Position numbers and translations under genes: made by a program | Shown here: positions 32,471 through 44,493 of the stretch, piece by piece | Numbering within the stretch: the first letter of the stretch is position 1 | Layout: every line of letters starts with the position of its first letter | The notes under the pieces: model-generated | What the model saw: the letters and a program-made list of their open reading frames with translations, nothing else | What the model was told of the DNA's origin: nothing | Databases searched by the model: none | Source: Acrasis kona | Lineage: Eukaryota; Heterolobosea; Eutetramitea; Acrasida; Acrasidae | Assembly: GCA_026419775.2 (NCBI GenBank) | Contig: JAOPGA020001155.1 | Location: 1 to 64,000, forward strand | Length of the DNA: 64,000 nt | Reading direction: 5' to 3'

Positions 32471-32628
32471 ACCAATAAATTTTTAAAATACTTTGCATAT
32501 TGACGTGATTGTGAGCAACTTTACAGACATTTTCACAAAGTTTAGTTTATAGTTCCCATTTGATAAATTTATTACTGTGTTGTAATTACAGTGTCAACCA
32601 GAGACTAATAATATTTTGATTTAAAAGG

Positions 32629-33093
32629 ATGTCAGACAAAGTCACGCAAGCAGGAACTAAACTTTATGCGGCTGGACAAGTATGTATCAACCGTAGGTAT
32701 ATCTAACCACTTTAGCTTACTGAGAGTGAGCTCGCCAGTGTGATCGAGAAGCATGGAATCAAGGTTGTTGTAAACCTTAGAGGGGATGATGAGGCTGGAT
32801 TTATTGACGAATCAGATCTATGCAAGAAGCATGGAGTTAAATATATTCACCATGGAACATCCAAAAATCCTGCAGAATGGGATGCTGCTCTTGCAGAGAA
32901 AATCGTTAAGGACACAAGACAAACACAAGAGACACCAGTTCTCTTTCATTGCGCGGCTGGTGCCAGAGCCAAGACCTTTGCTACACTTTTTGAAGCGGAT
33001 AGTTTCCCAGACGAAAACACCGATTCTTTAATACAAAAAGCCAATATCAACAATCCCCAGATGATAGAGTTTGCCCAAAAAATACTTGAGTAA
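32629..33093 (+). CDS. DUF442 / BLH phosphatase-like protein
   Basis: Two exons (32629-32679, 32716-33093) with a 36-nt intron give 142 aa. The domain resembles the small dual-specificity-phosphatase-like DUF442/BLH family: TESELASVIEKHGIKVVVNLRGDDE opens the fold, and the active-site loop is LFHCAAGARAKTF, with Cys and Arg in the C-x-x-G-x-R arrangement seen in that family. Members are linked in bacteria to sulfide metabolism beside persulfide dioxygenases. Here it stands alone, so the role is unknown. The first exon supplies only 17 residues. Confidence 0.82.
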
Positions 33094-33169
33094 ATAAAAA
33101 ATTTCATTTAGATCGGACTTGAATCTTATGCAATTATAACAAATGTGTATTTATTAACAGGGTTTGTTA

Positions 33170-34177
33170 TCAAAATTTTAACAGATCTACTGCATACTCA
33201 TCAAGTTTATCAAGAACATCGCTATGTGCGCCATTATAGGTTACAAGACGACTGTTTCTAATTCTTTGATGTAAGAAAAATTGTATTGATTTATTGCATC
33301 TATCATCCAATTCTCCACTCACAATCAAAACATTCTTCTTTGACAATAAATCAAAATCAAACCCCCAATCAGAGTTCATCACTTCAAAAGCAAATAACAA
33401 TCCATCCATCCCAAGAGCAGATCCTCGGAACAGATCATCTGCAAATAATTGCCTTATTGTTGAGTTGGCAGAGTTTGTCGTTAGCACTTCAGCCGAAGTC
33501 CAAACATTGCCCCGCTTGTAGTGCAACAGATTCATGCCTAAATATGCATAGATCCTTCTTGTAATGTCGTGCATAAACAAGAGGCGCACATTAAACAAAT
33601 TTTTATTCATTTCAATTTCATCTTCATAAAAGGGTTCAAGTGGAGCAACAGAAGCAAGCAAACCAACATTCTCAACCTGTGTCATAGTGGCTGCCATATA
33701 ACCAGCTATGCTACTTCCCATAGAATAACCAATAACAGAAATGTTTTTGTTGCCAAACATGCCATTTAGAAAAGGCTTCATGTCTGTCTCTACGTACTTT
33801 TTCGCCGAAGCAGATGTTGGATAAGGTTCAGAATATCCTTGTCCAGGGTGGGATATTGCCAGGGCATATACGTCTCTGCTTTTAAAGCTTTCGTGATACA
33901 AAGTGAAAAAGTGACCCGTCATTGCTGTTCCCGGTATGATGACAAGGATTTTTTTTGCTTGTTGTATTGTCGATCCAAATTCGAAATACTCTATGGACCT
34001 GTTATTTGCCGATGGTAGGTAATGTATTTTATGAACCACTCCATCCCGTGTCAAATTCGTCACCAAGCTCCAGTTAATGCTCTTGTTTTTGTACGTAATA
34101 ACGTGATGAAGCGATAGTGCTATAAAAACACCAATCACCTGACATGTCAGCAGGAAAAGAATATTCAAGGAAAACAT
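33170..34177 (-). CDS. Alpha/beta hydrolase, membrane-anchored
   Basis: An intronless 335-aa protein. The first ~25 residues are hydrophobic (FSLNILFLLTCQVIGVFIALSL), a signal anchor or signal peptide. The hydrolase fold has the oxyanion region LVIIPGTAMTGHFF, the HPGQGYSEPYPT loop, the nucleophile elbow GYSMGSS (~residue 150), an acidic site in SGELDDRCNK and a C-terminal His in GAHSDVLDK. All three catalytic-triad positions appear to be present. Substrate unknown; lipase-like or esterase activity on membranes is plausible. It converges with the DUF442 gene. Confidence 0.85.
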   Translation of the reverse strand: MFSLNILFLLTCQVIGVFIALSLHHVITYKNKSINWSLVTNLTRDGVVHKIHYLPSANNRSIEYFEFGSTIQQAKKILVIIPGTAMTGHFFTLYHESFKSRDVYALAISHPGQGYSEPYPTSASAKKYVETDMKPFLNGMFGNKNISVIGYSMGSSIAGYMAATMTQVENVGLLASVAPLEPFYEDEIEMNKNLFNVRLLFMHDITRRIYAYLGMNLLHYKRGNVWTSAEVLTTNSANSTIRQLFADDLFRGSALGMDGLLFAFEVMNSDWGFDFDLLSKKNVLIVSGELDDRCNKSIQFFLHQRIRNSRLVTYNGAHSDVLDKLDEYAVDLLKF

Positions 34178-34216
34178 TGTTCAATCAGTCAACCAACAAG
34201 TATTCAAAAAATCAAT

Positions 34217-37200
34217 TTAATCGTCTTCAGTTATATTCACAGTTGGAGATCCAGCACCACTCTGACCCTGTCCAAACTGCATTTGCTTCTGGGCCAGCTT
34301 ATAGTACATTCCCCTCTTTGCAACCAACTCATCGTGAGTTCCCATCTCAACCACCACTCCGCTCCTCATGGCCACAATCAAATCACAATCCTTGATGGTA
34401 CTCAATCGATGAGCAATCACGATGGTAGTCTTGCCCACCATCAACTTATCCAACGCCGATTGCACCAAACTCTCCGCTTCGGTATCCAACGCGCTGGTGG
34501 CCTCGTCAAGCAACAACATTTTACAATCTTGAATCATTGCGCGAGCGATAGCAATACGTTGCTTCTGACCACCGCTCATACTGACTCCTCTCTCGCCAAC
34601 CATGGTTTCGTAACCATTGGGTAAGTTCATGATAAAGTCATGACAATTGGCATCTCTGGCACATTGAACGATTTGGTCCATGGTGACGTTGTCGTCGCCT
34701 ATAGCATAGGTGATATTCTTTCGTATGGTAGTGGCGAACAACACTGGTTCTTGAGTAACAATTGCAACGTTTCTATGTAACCATGTCGGGTCGATGGTAG
34801 TCAATTCCACTCCATCTAACAACACTTTGCCAGATAATGGTTCATAAAAGCGCTCGATCAATCCAGTAATGGTGCTCTTTCCGCACCCAGATTCACCCAC
34901 CAACGCCACGTGTTGTCCCTGTTTGATTTCCAAATTGAAATCCTTCATCACCACTACATTAGGTCTGGATGGATAAGAAAAGTTTATATTTTGGAAAGAT
35001 AGATTGCCGATCACTGCGTCAGGTTGCAATCCTCCCTTGTAGGGAATGGCTGGTTGACGCTTGGTGACCCTCATCACCTCCGCCAAACAAGTGCCTGATT
35101 TGAAAAAGTGTTGCACCTCGGCCAAGGCCATGCTAGCGCCCAACACGCCGAACAACATGTTGCCGAATACTTGTAACAAGCTACCAGCTTGTAATTCGCC
35201 TTTGCTGACCAAAGTACCTCCGTACCAAAAGGCCAACCCTGCGTCGCCCCAAATGAAGAACTGCATGCTGGCCATCATGCAAGCTAATACCACTGCTTTG
35301 ATGAGTCCGTACTTTCGTATCTTTGTCAGATCGTTTTTGAATCGACGCATCTCTCTTTCTTCTCCTCCCATGCTTCTCACGGTTCTGATGGCGCCCAACA
35401 CCTCCGTACTGGTGGACAATGCGCTACCGCTCGCGTGCATCACCAGGGTATTGAGCTTGTTGATAAAGAGCGCGCCCAAGAAGATGACGGTTCCGATGGT
35501 GGGCACTCCACCTCCTAACATGACCAGACCAGTTTTCCAAGAAGCGACGAGAGCCAAAATGATTCCGACGACGAATTGTGTAATGTGTTGGAAGAAGAGA
35601 GCTGCTTTGAGCGTGATTCCGTCGTTCATGCTTTGAATGTCCTCTCCTAGCGTGCTCAATAGCTTTCCTGTTTTTTTAATGTCGAAGAAGCCCATCTCTT
35701 GCTTGATGATTTTATCAAAGTAGATTTTTCTGACGCGAACGTTGAGCCTCTCGTTGGCCCAGTTGGTGAGGAATTGATTCAAGAATTGAGCCACTCCGGT
35801 GCATGCCGCCACCACGGCGAGCCATCCTGCATTGCGAGATACGATGGTGTCGATTCTGTAACCTGGTTCGAATGGGATGAAACTTCCATCTGGATTTCTG
35901 GGTGGACTCACGGCGTTGATGATTTGTCCGAAAAAGTAATAATTAAGAATGGGCGTGGCGCCGGTGCATGCGCTGGCAATGATTCCCAATAATAGGATGA
36001 AACCATCGATGGGACCCAGTATGTATAAAATGTAGAACGGGTTTCTTATTTTTGGTTCATGTACGTCCACTACGTCTTGTTCGTTCGTAAACGTGTCGAG
36101 TTTGTTCTTCTTGCGTCTTCGCTTCTTATTTTCTGGATCTGACTTTGTCGTGACGGGTTGACTGACAGTGATGGGTGGTGGGGCAACTTCCTCCAATAGG
36201 GACAATCCAACTTCATGGTGTTCTTCGTGTTCGACGACCGAGGCTGCGTCTTCTTCAGATGTTGCGGTGTCGTCCGTGTTGGTGCTGGTGGCTGTGCTTG
36301 TGTCTGTTTGATTTCCAAACTTCATTTGCTTCGAAGCGAGATTATAGTAGGGTCCGCCAACTCTCTTTAACATTTCGTGGTGCTTTCCCATTTCGACGAC
36401 GGTTCCCTGACGCATCACTACAATGTTGTCGCAATCCTGAATGGTAGTCAATCTGTGAGCGATTACAATGCTGGTTCTTCCCTTCATGAGCTTATCGAGT
36501 GCGTCTTGTACCAATGCTTCTGATTTTGTGTCCAATGCTGATGTGGCCTCGTCCAACAATAACATTTTAGGGTCCTGTAAAACTGCACGAGCGATGGCGA
36601 TGCGTTGCTTTTGACCTCCAGAGAGCGAGACACCACGCTCTCCAATCACCGTATCGTATCCATCCGGTAACTTGATGATGAATTCGTGACAATTGGCCGC
36701 CATCGCTGCCTTCTCGATCACTTGTTGAGTGACGGGTATCATTAAATGCTCAATCTCCTCGTCAGTCGCATACTTGTTGCCCTTACGTGCCTTGTCACGA
36801 ATGTGTCCATTAATCGTATCTACTGCGTAAGAAATGTTTCTGCGGATGGATGTTGCGAAAAGCGTTGGTTCTTGCGATACGATTCCCAAATAACGATGTA
36901 ACCATAACGAATCAATTTCTCTAATGTCGGTTCCATCAACTTCCACAATTCCTGATTCTGGTTCGTACCACTTCTCGACCAATCCCACAATGGTTGACTT
37001 TCCGCTTCCTGATTGACCAACCAAGGCGACACTAGTACCAGCTTCGATTTCCAAATTAAAGTTCTTCAGAACAGCAATGTTGGGTCTGGCTGGGTACCTA
37101 AACGTGACGTCCTTGAACGAAATCTTTCCTGCGAGCGTATCGGGAGTGATGCCGCCTCTGAATGGAATGGCTGGTTTTCTGAGAATGACTTTGAGCAACA

Positions 37201-38312
37201 GTGCAGCAGAGGCTTGTGCCTTGATGAATTCTGGAATGATGGTGGTGGCTTGGAATAATCCAATGATGGTCATCAAACAAAATCCATAAATCTTGATAAA
37301 GTTAGCAGCTGCGTAGGTTCCGTCCTGTAATCGTTGTCCGCCGAACCAAAATCCAAGCGCGACGCTACCCCACACGAAGAATGCGCTGGGACCCATGGTC
37401 AATCCCTTCGCCAAGGAGTTGAACAGAGCATAGTAACGAACCTTGTTTAGATTGGACGTGTACCTCGACAATTCCTTTTCTTCGCCAGCCATGCTACGAA
37501 CGGTGCGCATGCTTCCAATCACTTCGTTTGCGGTGGCAACGCTATCGCTCATGAGCACGCTGGTCTTGGTGGCCAAAAATGTTAACAACCTTCTGAAGGA
37601 CACCATGATGAAAATCATGAGGGGAACGCTGGTCATGATGAGCAACGTCATTGCCCATCCTGCAACCATGGCCATGATGAAACCGACAATGACCTGACAA
37701 ACATTCTGAGTGATGGTTTGTAGGTGAGAGGAGTAGACGTCGGTGGCCTTCGATACATCATCGCTCAGTGCATGTGCAAGGGAACCAGCCTTCTTGATGT
37801 CGAAGAATCCAATCTCTTGTTTGATGCATGAATCATAATAGGCTTGTTTGAGATTATTGTTCATTAATTGTTGTGCCGAACTAAAGAAGAAGTTGCTCAA
37901 GAATCCACAAAAGGCAGACGCTATTGCAATGTATGTAATGTTCAATCCGAGATTTGCGGTCACCGTTCCAATTTCCTCTGGAGAAGCAGTTCCGAGATCA
38001 CCCAGTCCATTTCCCATGAAGTAAAAAAAGATGATTGGAATCACACCGGAGCCTCCTGCCTATCGAAATGGTTATGAATGTGCATTCGTTTCCACTTACC
38101 CAAAACATTCCAATCAAGACCAAAATCCAATTGTACCAACCAAACACAAATACAATTTGCAGGGAGGAATATACTTTTGGTTCTCGTGAGTCTGTGAGTT
38201 GTGTCTCCTCTGCTTTGTGAACCAATTCTTCGTTTTCTAGTTTCGCCTCAACATGTGCATCGGGAGTAACCAAACCGTCGCTGACTTCGGTTCTTAACTC
38301 TACTTCCGTCAT
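34217..38312 (-). CDS. Full-length ABCB (MDR/P-glycoprotein type) transporter
   Basis: Two exons (38100-38312, 34217-38059) with a 40-nt intron inside the first membrane helix give 1351 aa. The order is TMD1-NBD1-linker-TMD2-NBD2. NBD1 has Walker A GQSGSGKST, signature LSGGQKQR, Walker B LLLDEATSALD and AHRLTT. NBD2 has GESGCGKST, MSGGQKQR, LLLDEATSALD and AHRLST. Both sites therefore look catalytically complete. The acidic/Thr-rich linker (about residues 680-770) ends in a basic KKRRRKKNKLD. Members export lipids, peptides or drugs. The upstream 924-bp region is divergent with the ACSF3-type gene. Confidence 0.97.
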
Positions 38313-39236
38313 TGTTTGTTAGTAGTTGTAGTGTTGGAACTGCAGTTGAAACGTATCATTTATATGGAAGCGGATGCGTCACGCCCGCGATAATATAAAT
38401 GTAAATCTACGCCATTCTTATATAGAAAGGGCCGCGGCAATTCATTTAAAAACAAAATTCCGTTGAGGATGCGGGTCCGCGCGGAAACATTCATGCGGGA
38501 AAGTCCACTAAACTGCTTGTAATCGGTCCGTCTAATTGTCCGACTTTTGTTGTTGTAAATTATGTGAGATTGATTTCTCGACAATATTTCAAAAATTTTC
38601 AAAGGTTGCGATTAAAAGTAAAAGTAGTAATAATTACGCTATCAGTGAGTAAGAGCACAAGGCCCTGTTTGAATCATTATATTTCATGTCAAATCTCTGG
38701 TTTAAATTGTTCATCACACATCAGAGTATTCGTTGACAGCCTATTTTCGTCAACTCTTCGATGTGAGAAAAATAAAATTATGGTTGTAAGGTTGACTAAT
38801 TCGTAAATGCTCTGACGGCACAAGGTGCTCTGTGGGCAATCGCACCAGTAAATTTTTTTCTGTATAAACACGCAATCAGCAGTTTAATAAAAATGAAGAT
38901 TATACATCAAATGTGTACTGTTTTTTGTTGCTAATGTCACAAAGCAACTTCACTTCACTGCATGAAATCTAAAAAATTTGTCTGCTGGCAGGCCTGATCG
39001 GGTATCGTTTAATGTTGCGAGAGTACTCCAAATGTGTATTGATGTCATCACCACAATTTTAATCTAATGGTAGAACTCATGAGGTTGCTTTACTTCTGCA
39101 GTATGTTACATAACATCCATTTTTTAACAAGTTGCCCAACACATTGCGGAATCGCGATAGACCTTAAACATCAACCCAATCAATTCTTTGTGTATTTATA
39201 GAATAATTGTAATCGGCAAACGAAAATAACAAAAGA
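38313..39236. other. 924-bp divergent noncoding region
   Basis: The largest gene-free stretch. It separates the ABC transporter start from the malonyl-CoA synthetase start. Both strands have frames below 85 codons without recognisable features, and these overlap each other. The part nearest the transporter is GC-richer (around 38380-38530, with GGGCCGCGGC), unlike most intergenic DNA here, which may mark a regulatory region. Confidence 0.5.
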
Positions 39237-40948
39237 ATGCTAAACCTGTTGAGGAGGTACCAAACATGCTTCGGTAGTGTTATGCAAAAAAGGTTTTATC
39301 GATCAAACCCCTTCTTTAAATCAGCACTGGAAAATCAAAGCAAGGTTGCAATTGTGGACAATAAATCTCAAAAGCAATTTACTTACAGCGACCTCATAAA
39401 AGATTCAGAAACCTTGGCATGCAAGTTACAAAAAGAGAACAAGGATATCAAAGGGAAAAGGGTATGCTTCTTATTTGATCCATCCTATGACTATGTTGTC
39501 GCTAACATGGCCATCTGGATGTGTGGTAAGTCAAAGAAACAATAACCCAGAAACTCATCATTCACAAGGTGCAACTTGTGTACCATTATGCAACTCACAT
39601 CCCTCAAAAGAATTAGAATACTACATTCAGGATTCCCAAAGCAACATTGTTCTATATGGCGAGAGATTCGAAGACGTCATCAAACCATTAAAAGATGATG
39701 GCAACGAACAAGTGAATTTCAAGTTATTAAAAGAACTACACGCTCCACAGGATCATGTTGAGAAGGATGCACAGCAATTAAGAAACACCGAGTACAATGA
39801 AAACGATAGGGCGTTATTCATCTACACATCAGGAACAACCGGTCCTCCTAAGGTAACTCATTTCGACCTTGATAACTAATCCTTCATAGGGAGTCGTGTC
39901 CACCCACCGCACCATCATGTCACAAATTTCATCTCTGGTACAAGCGTGGGAGTGGCGAAGCACAGATCACATCATGCACGTCCTACCGCTTCATCATGTA
40001 CATGGTGTCGTAAATGTGCTCTTGTGCCCGCTCCACGTCGGAGCAAGTTTGACGTTTGTGAGATTCGACAACAAGACTGTTTTCCATCAATTATTCGATG
40101 ACAACACCCAGAATCCATCTGGTCTAGATTATACTCTATTCATGGCAGTGCCAACAATCTACGTCAAGCTCATCTCGTACTACAAATCACTACAACCAAA
40201 ACAACAAGAAGAATTCACAAAGAGCAACAAGAACTCAAAAATAAGATTGATGGTATGTGGATCGGCAGCATTGCCGACAACAGTATTCGAAGAATGGAAG
40301 AAGATTTCGGGGCATACTTTATTGGAGAGATATGGAATGACCGAAATTGGAATGGCACTTTCTAATCCTCTTCATGGCGATCGCATCCCAGGATCAGTAG
40401 GTACCACTCTTCCATTAGTGAGAGCCAAATTACAACCCACTCAAGAAGAAGAAGAAGCATCTCAAGAAGGTGCTCAAACAGGAGAACTCTACATTGCTGG
40501 TCCAACTGTTTTCACAGAGTACTGGAACAAACCAGAGGCCACCAAAAAAACATTTGAGGGCGAATGGTTCAAAACTGGTGATTTTGCATCGATGGATGAG
40601 AATGGTGTTTATCGTATTTTGGGTCGCCTGAATGCGGACATCATCAAGACGAGAGGGTATAAAGTGAGCGCTCTTGATGTCGAGAGACATGCGTTGGAGC
40701 ATCCGAGTATACATGAATGTGCTGTGATGGGAATAGAGGATAAGGAGTGGGGTGAGAAGATTGTGGCTCTAATCGTGTTGCATGATGGTAAGGCAGATGT
40801 GACTGCTAGTGAGTTGAGGGAGTTTTTGAAAGATAAAATGGCCAGTTATAAGATTCCATCAGAACTGAAGATTGTAAAGGAAATTCCAAAGAATGCGATG
40901 GGTAAGGTGAACAAGAAACAACTCAAGTCGAAGTATGTAGAACTATAA
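39237..40948 (+). CDS. Malonyl-CoA synthetase (ACSF3-type acyl-CoA ligase)
   Basis: Three exons (39237-39525, 39569-39852, 39890-40948) with introns of 43 and 37 nt give 543 aa. The N-terminus MLNLLRRYQTCFGSVMQKRF looks like a mitochondrial presequence. Motifs: TSGTTGPPKGVVSTH (AMP-binding P-loop), VLPLHHVHGVVNVLLCPL (malonate-ligase-type), ERYGMTEIG, and the hinge/C-domain GRLNADIIKTRGYKVSALDVER with the catalytic lysine in NAMGKVNKKQL. ACSF3-type enzymes make malonyl-CoA from malonate in mitochondria. The product feeds the malonyl transferase encoded at 4.2 kb for mitochondrial fatty-acid synthesis. The genes are not adjacent. Confidence 0.93.
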
Positions 40949-41161
40949 AAACGTATTGTGATTTGTGAAATATAAAAGATAAATTTTATTTAAATACATA
41001 AAGGTTGGGGTTAGGGTCTCCTGCGTGATTTGTGAAATGGTTGCTGATATTTCTTTTGTTCTCCCTTTGCGTAATTATAAAAACTATTGCATTCCGCAGT
41101 GATTGCTTTTGGAAGCGGTTGGGTTGTTGGAAAGTCAAGTTGTCTTCCCAAAAGGCAGAAA

Positions 41162-42736
41162 ATGAGATCGATAAGATTGCGCCTGTTGCTCGTTTTAATA
41201 GCTCTATGCAGCACCATCACCTCAACACATGACTACAACAAGTTTGATGTCACTCTCGTGTTCGACCCACAGTCAAGATCAATCGCAGAGGAGATATGCT
41301 CAAGAGTGAAAACGGAATATAAAATAAACACTGAAATAAACGAGTCAAATATCAAGCTACACTTTATTAGCGAAAAGCAAATTGACTTCTTCAAAAATGC
41401 AGTTCGTTCAGAAACTAAAAGCAGGGGCATTCACTCTACATCACTAACTGTTGAGGACTCTTATAAAACAAGCGAATCATACAAAAAATACATGTCTCAG
41501 ACCACTTCTTCTTCGATCAAGTATCATAACTACGATCAATTAGGTGACTTCCTAACAAGAATGAACGAACAATACCCCGATGCCACCAGCATATTCAGCA
41601 TTGGTCAAAGCGCGCAGTCAAGAGAACTTCGTGGTCTCCGAATCAACACCCCATCAAAATCATCCATACCCAAGCCCAAATTCAGATACGTCGGTAACAT
41701 GCACGGAGACGAAGTTGTTGGCAGAGAAATGTTGATCCAATTCACAGAATACGTTCTCACGGAATATTACAACAGCACATCAAAGGATTATCGAGTCAAA
41801 AATCTATTAGACTCGATGGACATGTACGTACTGCCTTCCATGAACCCTGATGGATACGAACTTAAGCAAAGAGAAAATGTCAACTATCAAGATCTCAACA
41901 GAGATTTTCCAGATCAATTCATACCAGAGTCACAAACGAGGGAACCTCAACCAGAAACACGCGCCATCATGAATTGGTTCACATCAAATTCTTTCGTGTT
42001 GGGAGCTAATTTCCATGGAGGAGCAGTGGTCGCGAGCTATCCGTTCGATGGATTTCCGAGTGGAGACATTGGCAGTCAAGGTGTAATCAGCAAAGCACCA
42101 GATCATGATTTGTATGTGTTGTTGGCTAGAACGTATGCTGATAATCATAAGAATATGATGGGACCTGATAAGGAGTTCCCATCCGGTATTACCAACGGAG
42201 CTCAATGGTATTCGTTGTATGGAGGTATGCAGGACTATGGTATTGTGAACGCTGGTTGTCCGGAGATTACAATGGAGTTATCGGATATCAAAAGTCCACC
42301 AGAAGCAGCTCTTGATGGGTTCTGGAATGATAATAAATTATCGCTTCTAGCTTATGCTGAAGTGATTTATAAAGGTGTTGGTGGTCTTATTTACAATAAT
42401 GTTGGTGAACGTGTAAATTCTACGTGCTTGGTGACATTTTCTGATGCCAGTAGAGATTACAAAACGACGCATACAGTGCTACCCAGAGACAATGGTTTTT
42501 ATTATAGAGTTCTATATCCTGGATCTTATGATATGACTGTTAAATGCGAAGGATCCAAACAATTAAGTACCAAGAGTGTGGTAGTTAATAAAGATTCAAA
42601 GAAGCCAACTCCATTAAATTGGATGGTGGGATCGAGTGCTTCTAGACCAGGCCAACTTGCTACAAGTGGTTCTTCTACTCTGAACGTTATACCTTTTTAT
42701 TTGCTAATTGTTTATATTGTGTTTGGTTTGTTCTGA
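41162..42736 (+). CDS. M14 zinc carboxypeptidase (carboxypeptidase D/E/N-like)
   Basis: A 524-aa secretory protein. The chosen start MRSIRLRLLLVLIALCSTITS is a signal peptide; an upstream in-frame ATG would add 25 residues. Zinc ligands sit in GNMHGDEVVGREM (His and Glu) and NFHGG (His). The catalytic Glu is in GCPEITMELS and the tail beta-domain starts near LIYNNVGERVNS. The C-terminus is Ser-rich followed by VIPFYLLIVYIVFGLF, which suggests a transmembrane or GPI anchor. Regulatory-type M14 enzymes remove C-terminal residues, usually Lys/Arg, from peptides. It follows the ACSF3-type gene. Confidence 0.93.
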   Translation: MRSIRLRLLLVLIALCSTITSTHDYNKFDVTLVFDPQSRSIAEEICSRVKTEYKINTEINESNIKLHFISEKQIDFFKNAVRSETKSRGIHSTSLTVEDSYKTSESYKKYMSQTTSSSIKYHNYDQLGDFLTRMNEQYPDATSIFSIGQSAQSRELRGLRINTPSKSSIPKPKFRYVGNMHGDEVVGREMLIQFTEYVLTEYYNSTSKDYRVKNLLDSMDMYVLPSMNPDGYELKQRENVNYQDLNRDFPDQFIPESQTREPQPETRAIMNWFTSNSFVLGANFHGGAVVASYPFDGFPSGDIGSQGVISKAPDHDLYVLLARTYADNHKNMMGPDKEFPSGITNGAQWYSLYGGMQDYGIVNAGCPEITMELSDIKSPPEAALDGFWNDNKLSLLAYAEVIYKGVGGLIYNNVGERVNSTCLVTFSDASRDYKTTHTVLPRDNGFYYRVLYPGSYDMTVKCEGSKQLSTKSVVVNKDSKKPTPLNWMVGSSASRPGQLATSGSSTLNVIPFYLLIVYIVFGLF

Positions 42737-42838
42737 ATAAATATCTTTTTCATTGATCAATGTAACTATTATATACTTCAAACGAAAGGTTCAATGTTTA
42801 ATACTACAAAAATTGCTTTAGACTCTTCTCAGTCCAAG

Positions 42839-43135
42839 TTATTCAGGAGCTACAGTGTATTTCAAAGGTACAGAGTCTGTTGGGGTAATAAAAACAATTT
42901 TAGAAGACCTTGGGCAGTGATCCGGGTAGGCAGTGAAAGATATTTGTGGGTCTACCAAAAGTTCTCTGTAGCATTTCCTTTGCTCGTATTCTTTTTTGTA
43001 TTCGGGGCAGGGTTGTGTTCTACCAACTAATGCGTCGTAGTTGTACAATGCTTGACATCTTTCTAGGTTCTCACACAGTACCATCTGAACAGCTAAGATG
43101 ATAACACATAGAACGATCAGATACGAACACTTCAT
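42839..43135 (-). CDS. Small secreted cysteine-containing protein
   Basis: A 98-aa frame opening with MKCSYLIVLCVIILAVQMVL, a clear signal peptide. The predicted mature part (~77 aa) carries four cysteines (ERCQA, TQPCPEY, RKCYRE, DHCPRS), enough for two disulfides. No family was recognised; small secreted proteins of this type can be adhesion, defence or digestive factors. It is preceded on its own strand by an AT-rich spacer and converges with the carboxypeptidase. The signal peptide is the main evidence. Confidence 0.55.
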   Translation of the reverse strand: MKCSYLIVLCVIILAVQMVLCENLERCQALYNYDALVGRTQPCPEYKKEYEQRKCYRELLVDPQISFTAYPDHCPRSSKIVFITPTDSVPLKYTVAPE

Positions 43136-43378
43136 GATTTACTTTAGAAAAAAAACTGTGTTTATTGGTATTTAAATAAACGAAACAGCATTTAATACTG
43201 ATAGATTACAAGTTGTTCGATCCTGTTTTGTTATTAAAATGGATAGTCCACCGTTTTAAATGTTGATATAGTATACCATAATTTTCTCCTGCCTGCTTGT
43301 GACAGTATTAAATACAATGAAATAATTTATTAATACTAACTCAGAAACCTGTACATATGAATACATCATGATGACCAC

Positions 43379-44011
43379 TTAAGGTTCGCCAAAATGTTTT
43401 TTAAATTCCAAGATTTTTTCTAACCATACCTCAACATTTGCAAGCTTTACATTCTCAGGCCACGTGCTCATTAGTTCCTCCTGCTTCTTTATTCTAAATT
43501 CTAAAATGCCTCTCTCATCATTATTTATAACCTGCTTACCTCTAACTGCTTTTGCTACTTGATATACAGCCAATCCGCAAACAACAGCCCCACTCACGCC
43601 CGCTCCTAAACATGTCAAAGCACCGATTCCTGGTGCTAACATCCACATGGATACACCAGCCGTTATTCCCAAAGTGCTGGAGAATGCTATATTTGAAGGT
43701 TGATTTACAGTCTTTTTTATCGGATAGTATTCAGGTAGCGATGACTTGGTCACCCCCGGAATAGAACGTAAAGTTGATATGCAACTCGCGCATTTTCCAA
43801 GAAGATTTTCATAAACTCTCGGAATGTTGTGCTTCTTTGCCAGAATAATCTCGTTCAGTAGGCAACTTATTTTGTCAAGCAGCTTTATAACATCTTTGTG
43901 GATAAAGTCTTGTCCAACAACAATCCAATCCTTGTCTGAGCCAAGAGTAGATTTTTTAAGATACTCATCCACATCAATCCAATCCACATCCTCTCTTTCG
44001 GTTGATGACAT
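43379..44011 (-). CDS. Hypothetical protein with Gly-rich hydrophobic hairpin
   Basis: 210 aa, choosing the ATG of MSSTEREDVDWIDVDEYLKK; an upstream ATG would add 24 residues. The N-terminal half is predicted helical (KDVIKLLDKISCLLNEIILA). A Gly/Ala-rich hydrophobic stretch at about residues 118-160 (STLGITAGVSMWMLAPGIGA, then GAGVSGAVVCGLAVYQVA) probably forms a membrane hairpin. It ends in a charged helix. No family was recognised. A small membrane-shaping or vesicle protein is one possibility. Confidence 0.6.
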   Translation of the reverse strand: MSSTEREDVDWIDVDEYLKKSTLGSDKDWIVVGQDFIHKDVIKLLDKISCLLNEIILAKKHNIPRVYENLLGKCASCISTLRSIPGVTKSSLPEYYPIKKTVNQPSNIAFSSTLGITAGVSMWMLAPGIGALTCLGAGVSGAVVCGLAVYQVAKAVRGKQVINNDERGILEFRIKKQEELMSTWPENVKLANVEVWLEKILEFKKHFGEP

Positions 44012-44493
44012 TTTTTTATTGTAACTGACACAAATGTTTGAAACGAACTGTATCGAATCATGGTCGATCATAAGTTTGCTCAAACACCCTAAGTGTTAAA
44101 CTACTATTATATTAAATTATAATTTGAATTGGCAAGCAATTTTGTTTATTACCACGGGGAAGTCTAATAATAAAGATTTCACATTCACTAACACTTTCAT
44201 TATCGGTTCAACTAATATACTGTAGGTTCATATGGATTAGTTCTACGCACGCTTTTACATAAAAGTTCCTCGGTGAAGCTAAGGGAGGATTTGTCCGTGT
44301 AATGATATTTACAGCACATTAAGAAGAACATAGAAGATGGACTCGTTTTTATTCGAGATAACACTTGAATCATTGTAGTCTATTTCGCAAAGGTTTATGT
44401 TGATTTTGGGTGGGGGTATAAGGTACACACTTTAAACAATATTACAACAACCGCATATTCTTAGTGATATAAGTTATATTTGTATACAGTTAA
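44012..44493. other. 482-bp noncoding stretch
   Basis: AT-rich spacer between two minus-strand genes. It has no frame or repeat of note and likely holds the promoter of the hypothetical gene and the 3' UTR of the acidic protein gene. Confidence 0.45.

Noticed and set aside
35061..35636. 191-codon plus-strand frame inside the ABC transporter
   Set aside because: Opposite a well-supported TMD2 coding region; composition is just the complement.
38360..38806. Small overlapping frames in the ABC/ligase divergent region
   Set aside because: Under 85 codons, on both strands, mutually overlapping and without recognisable sequence.
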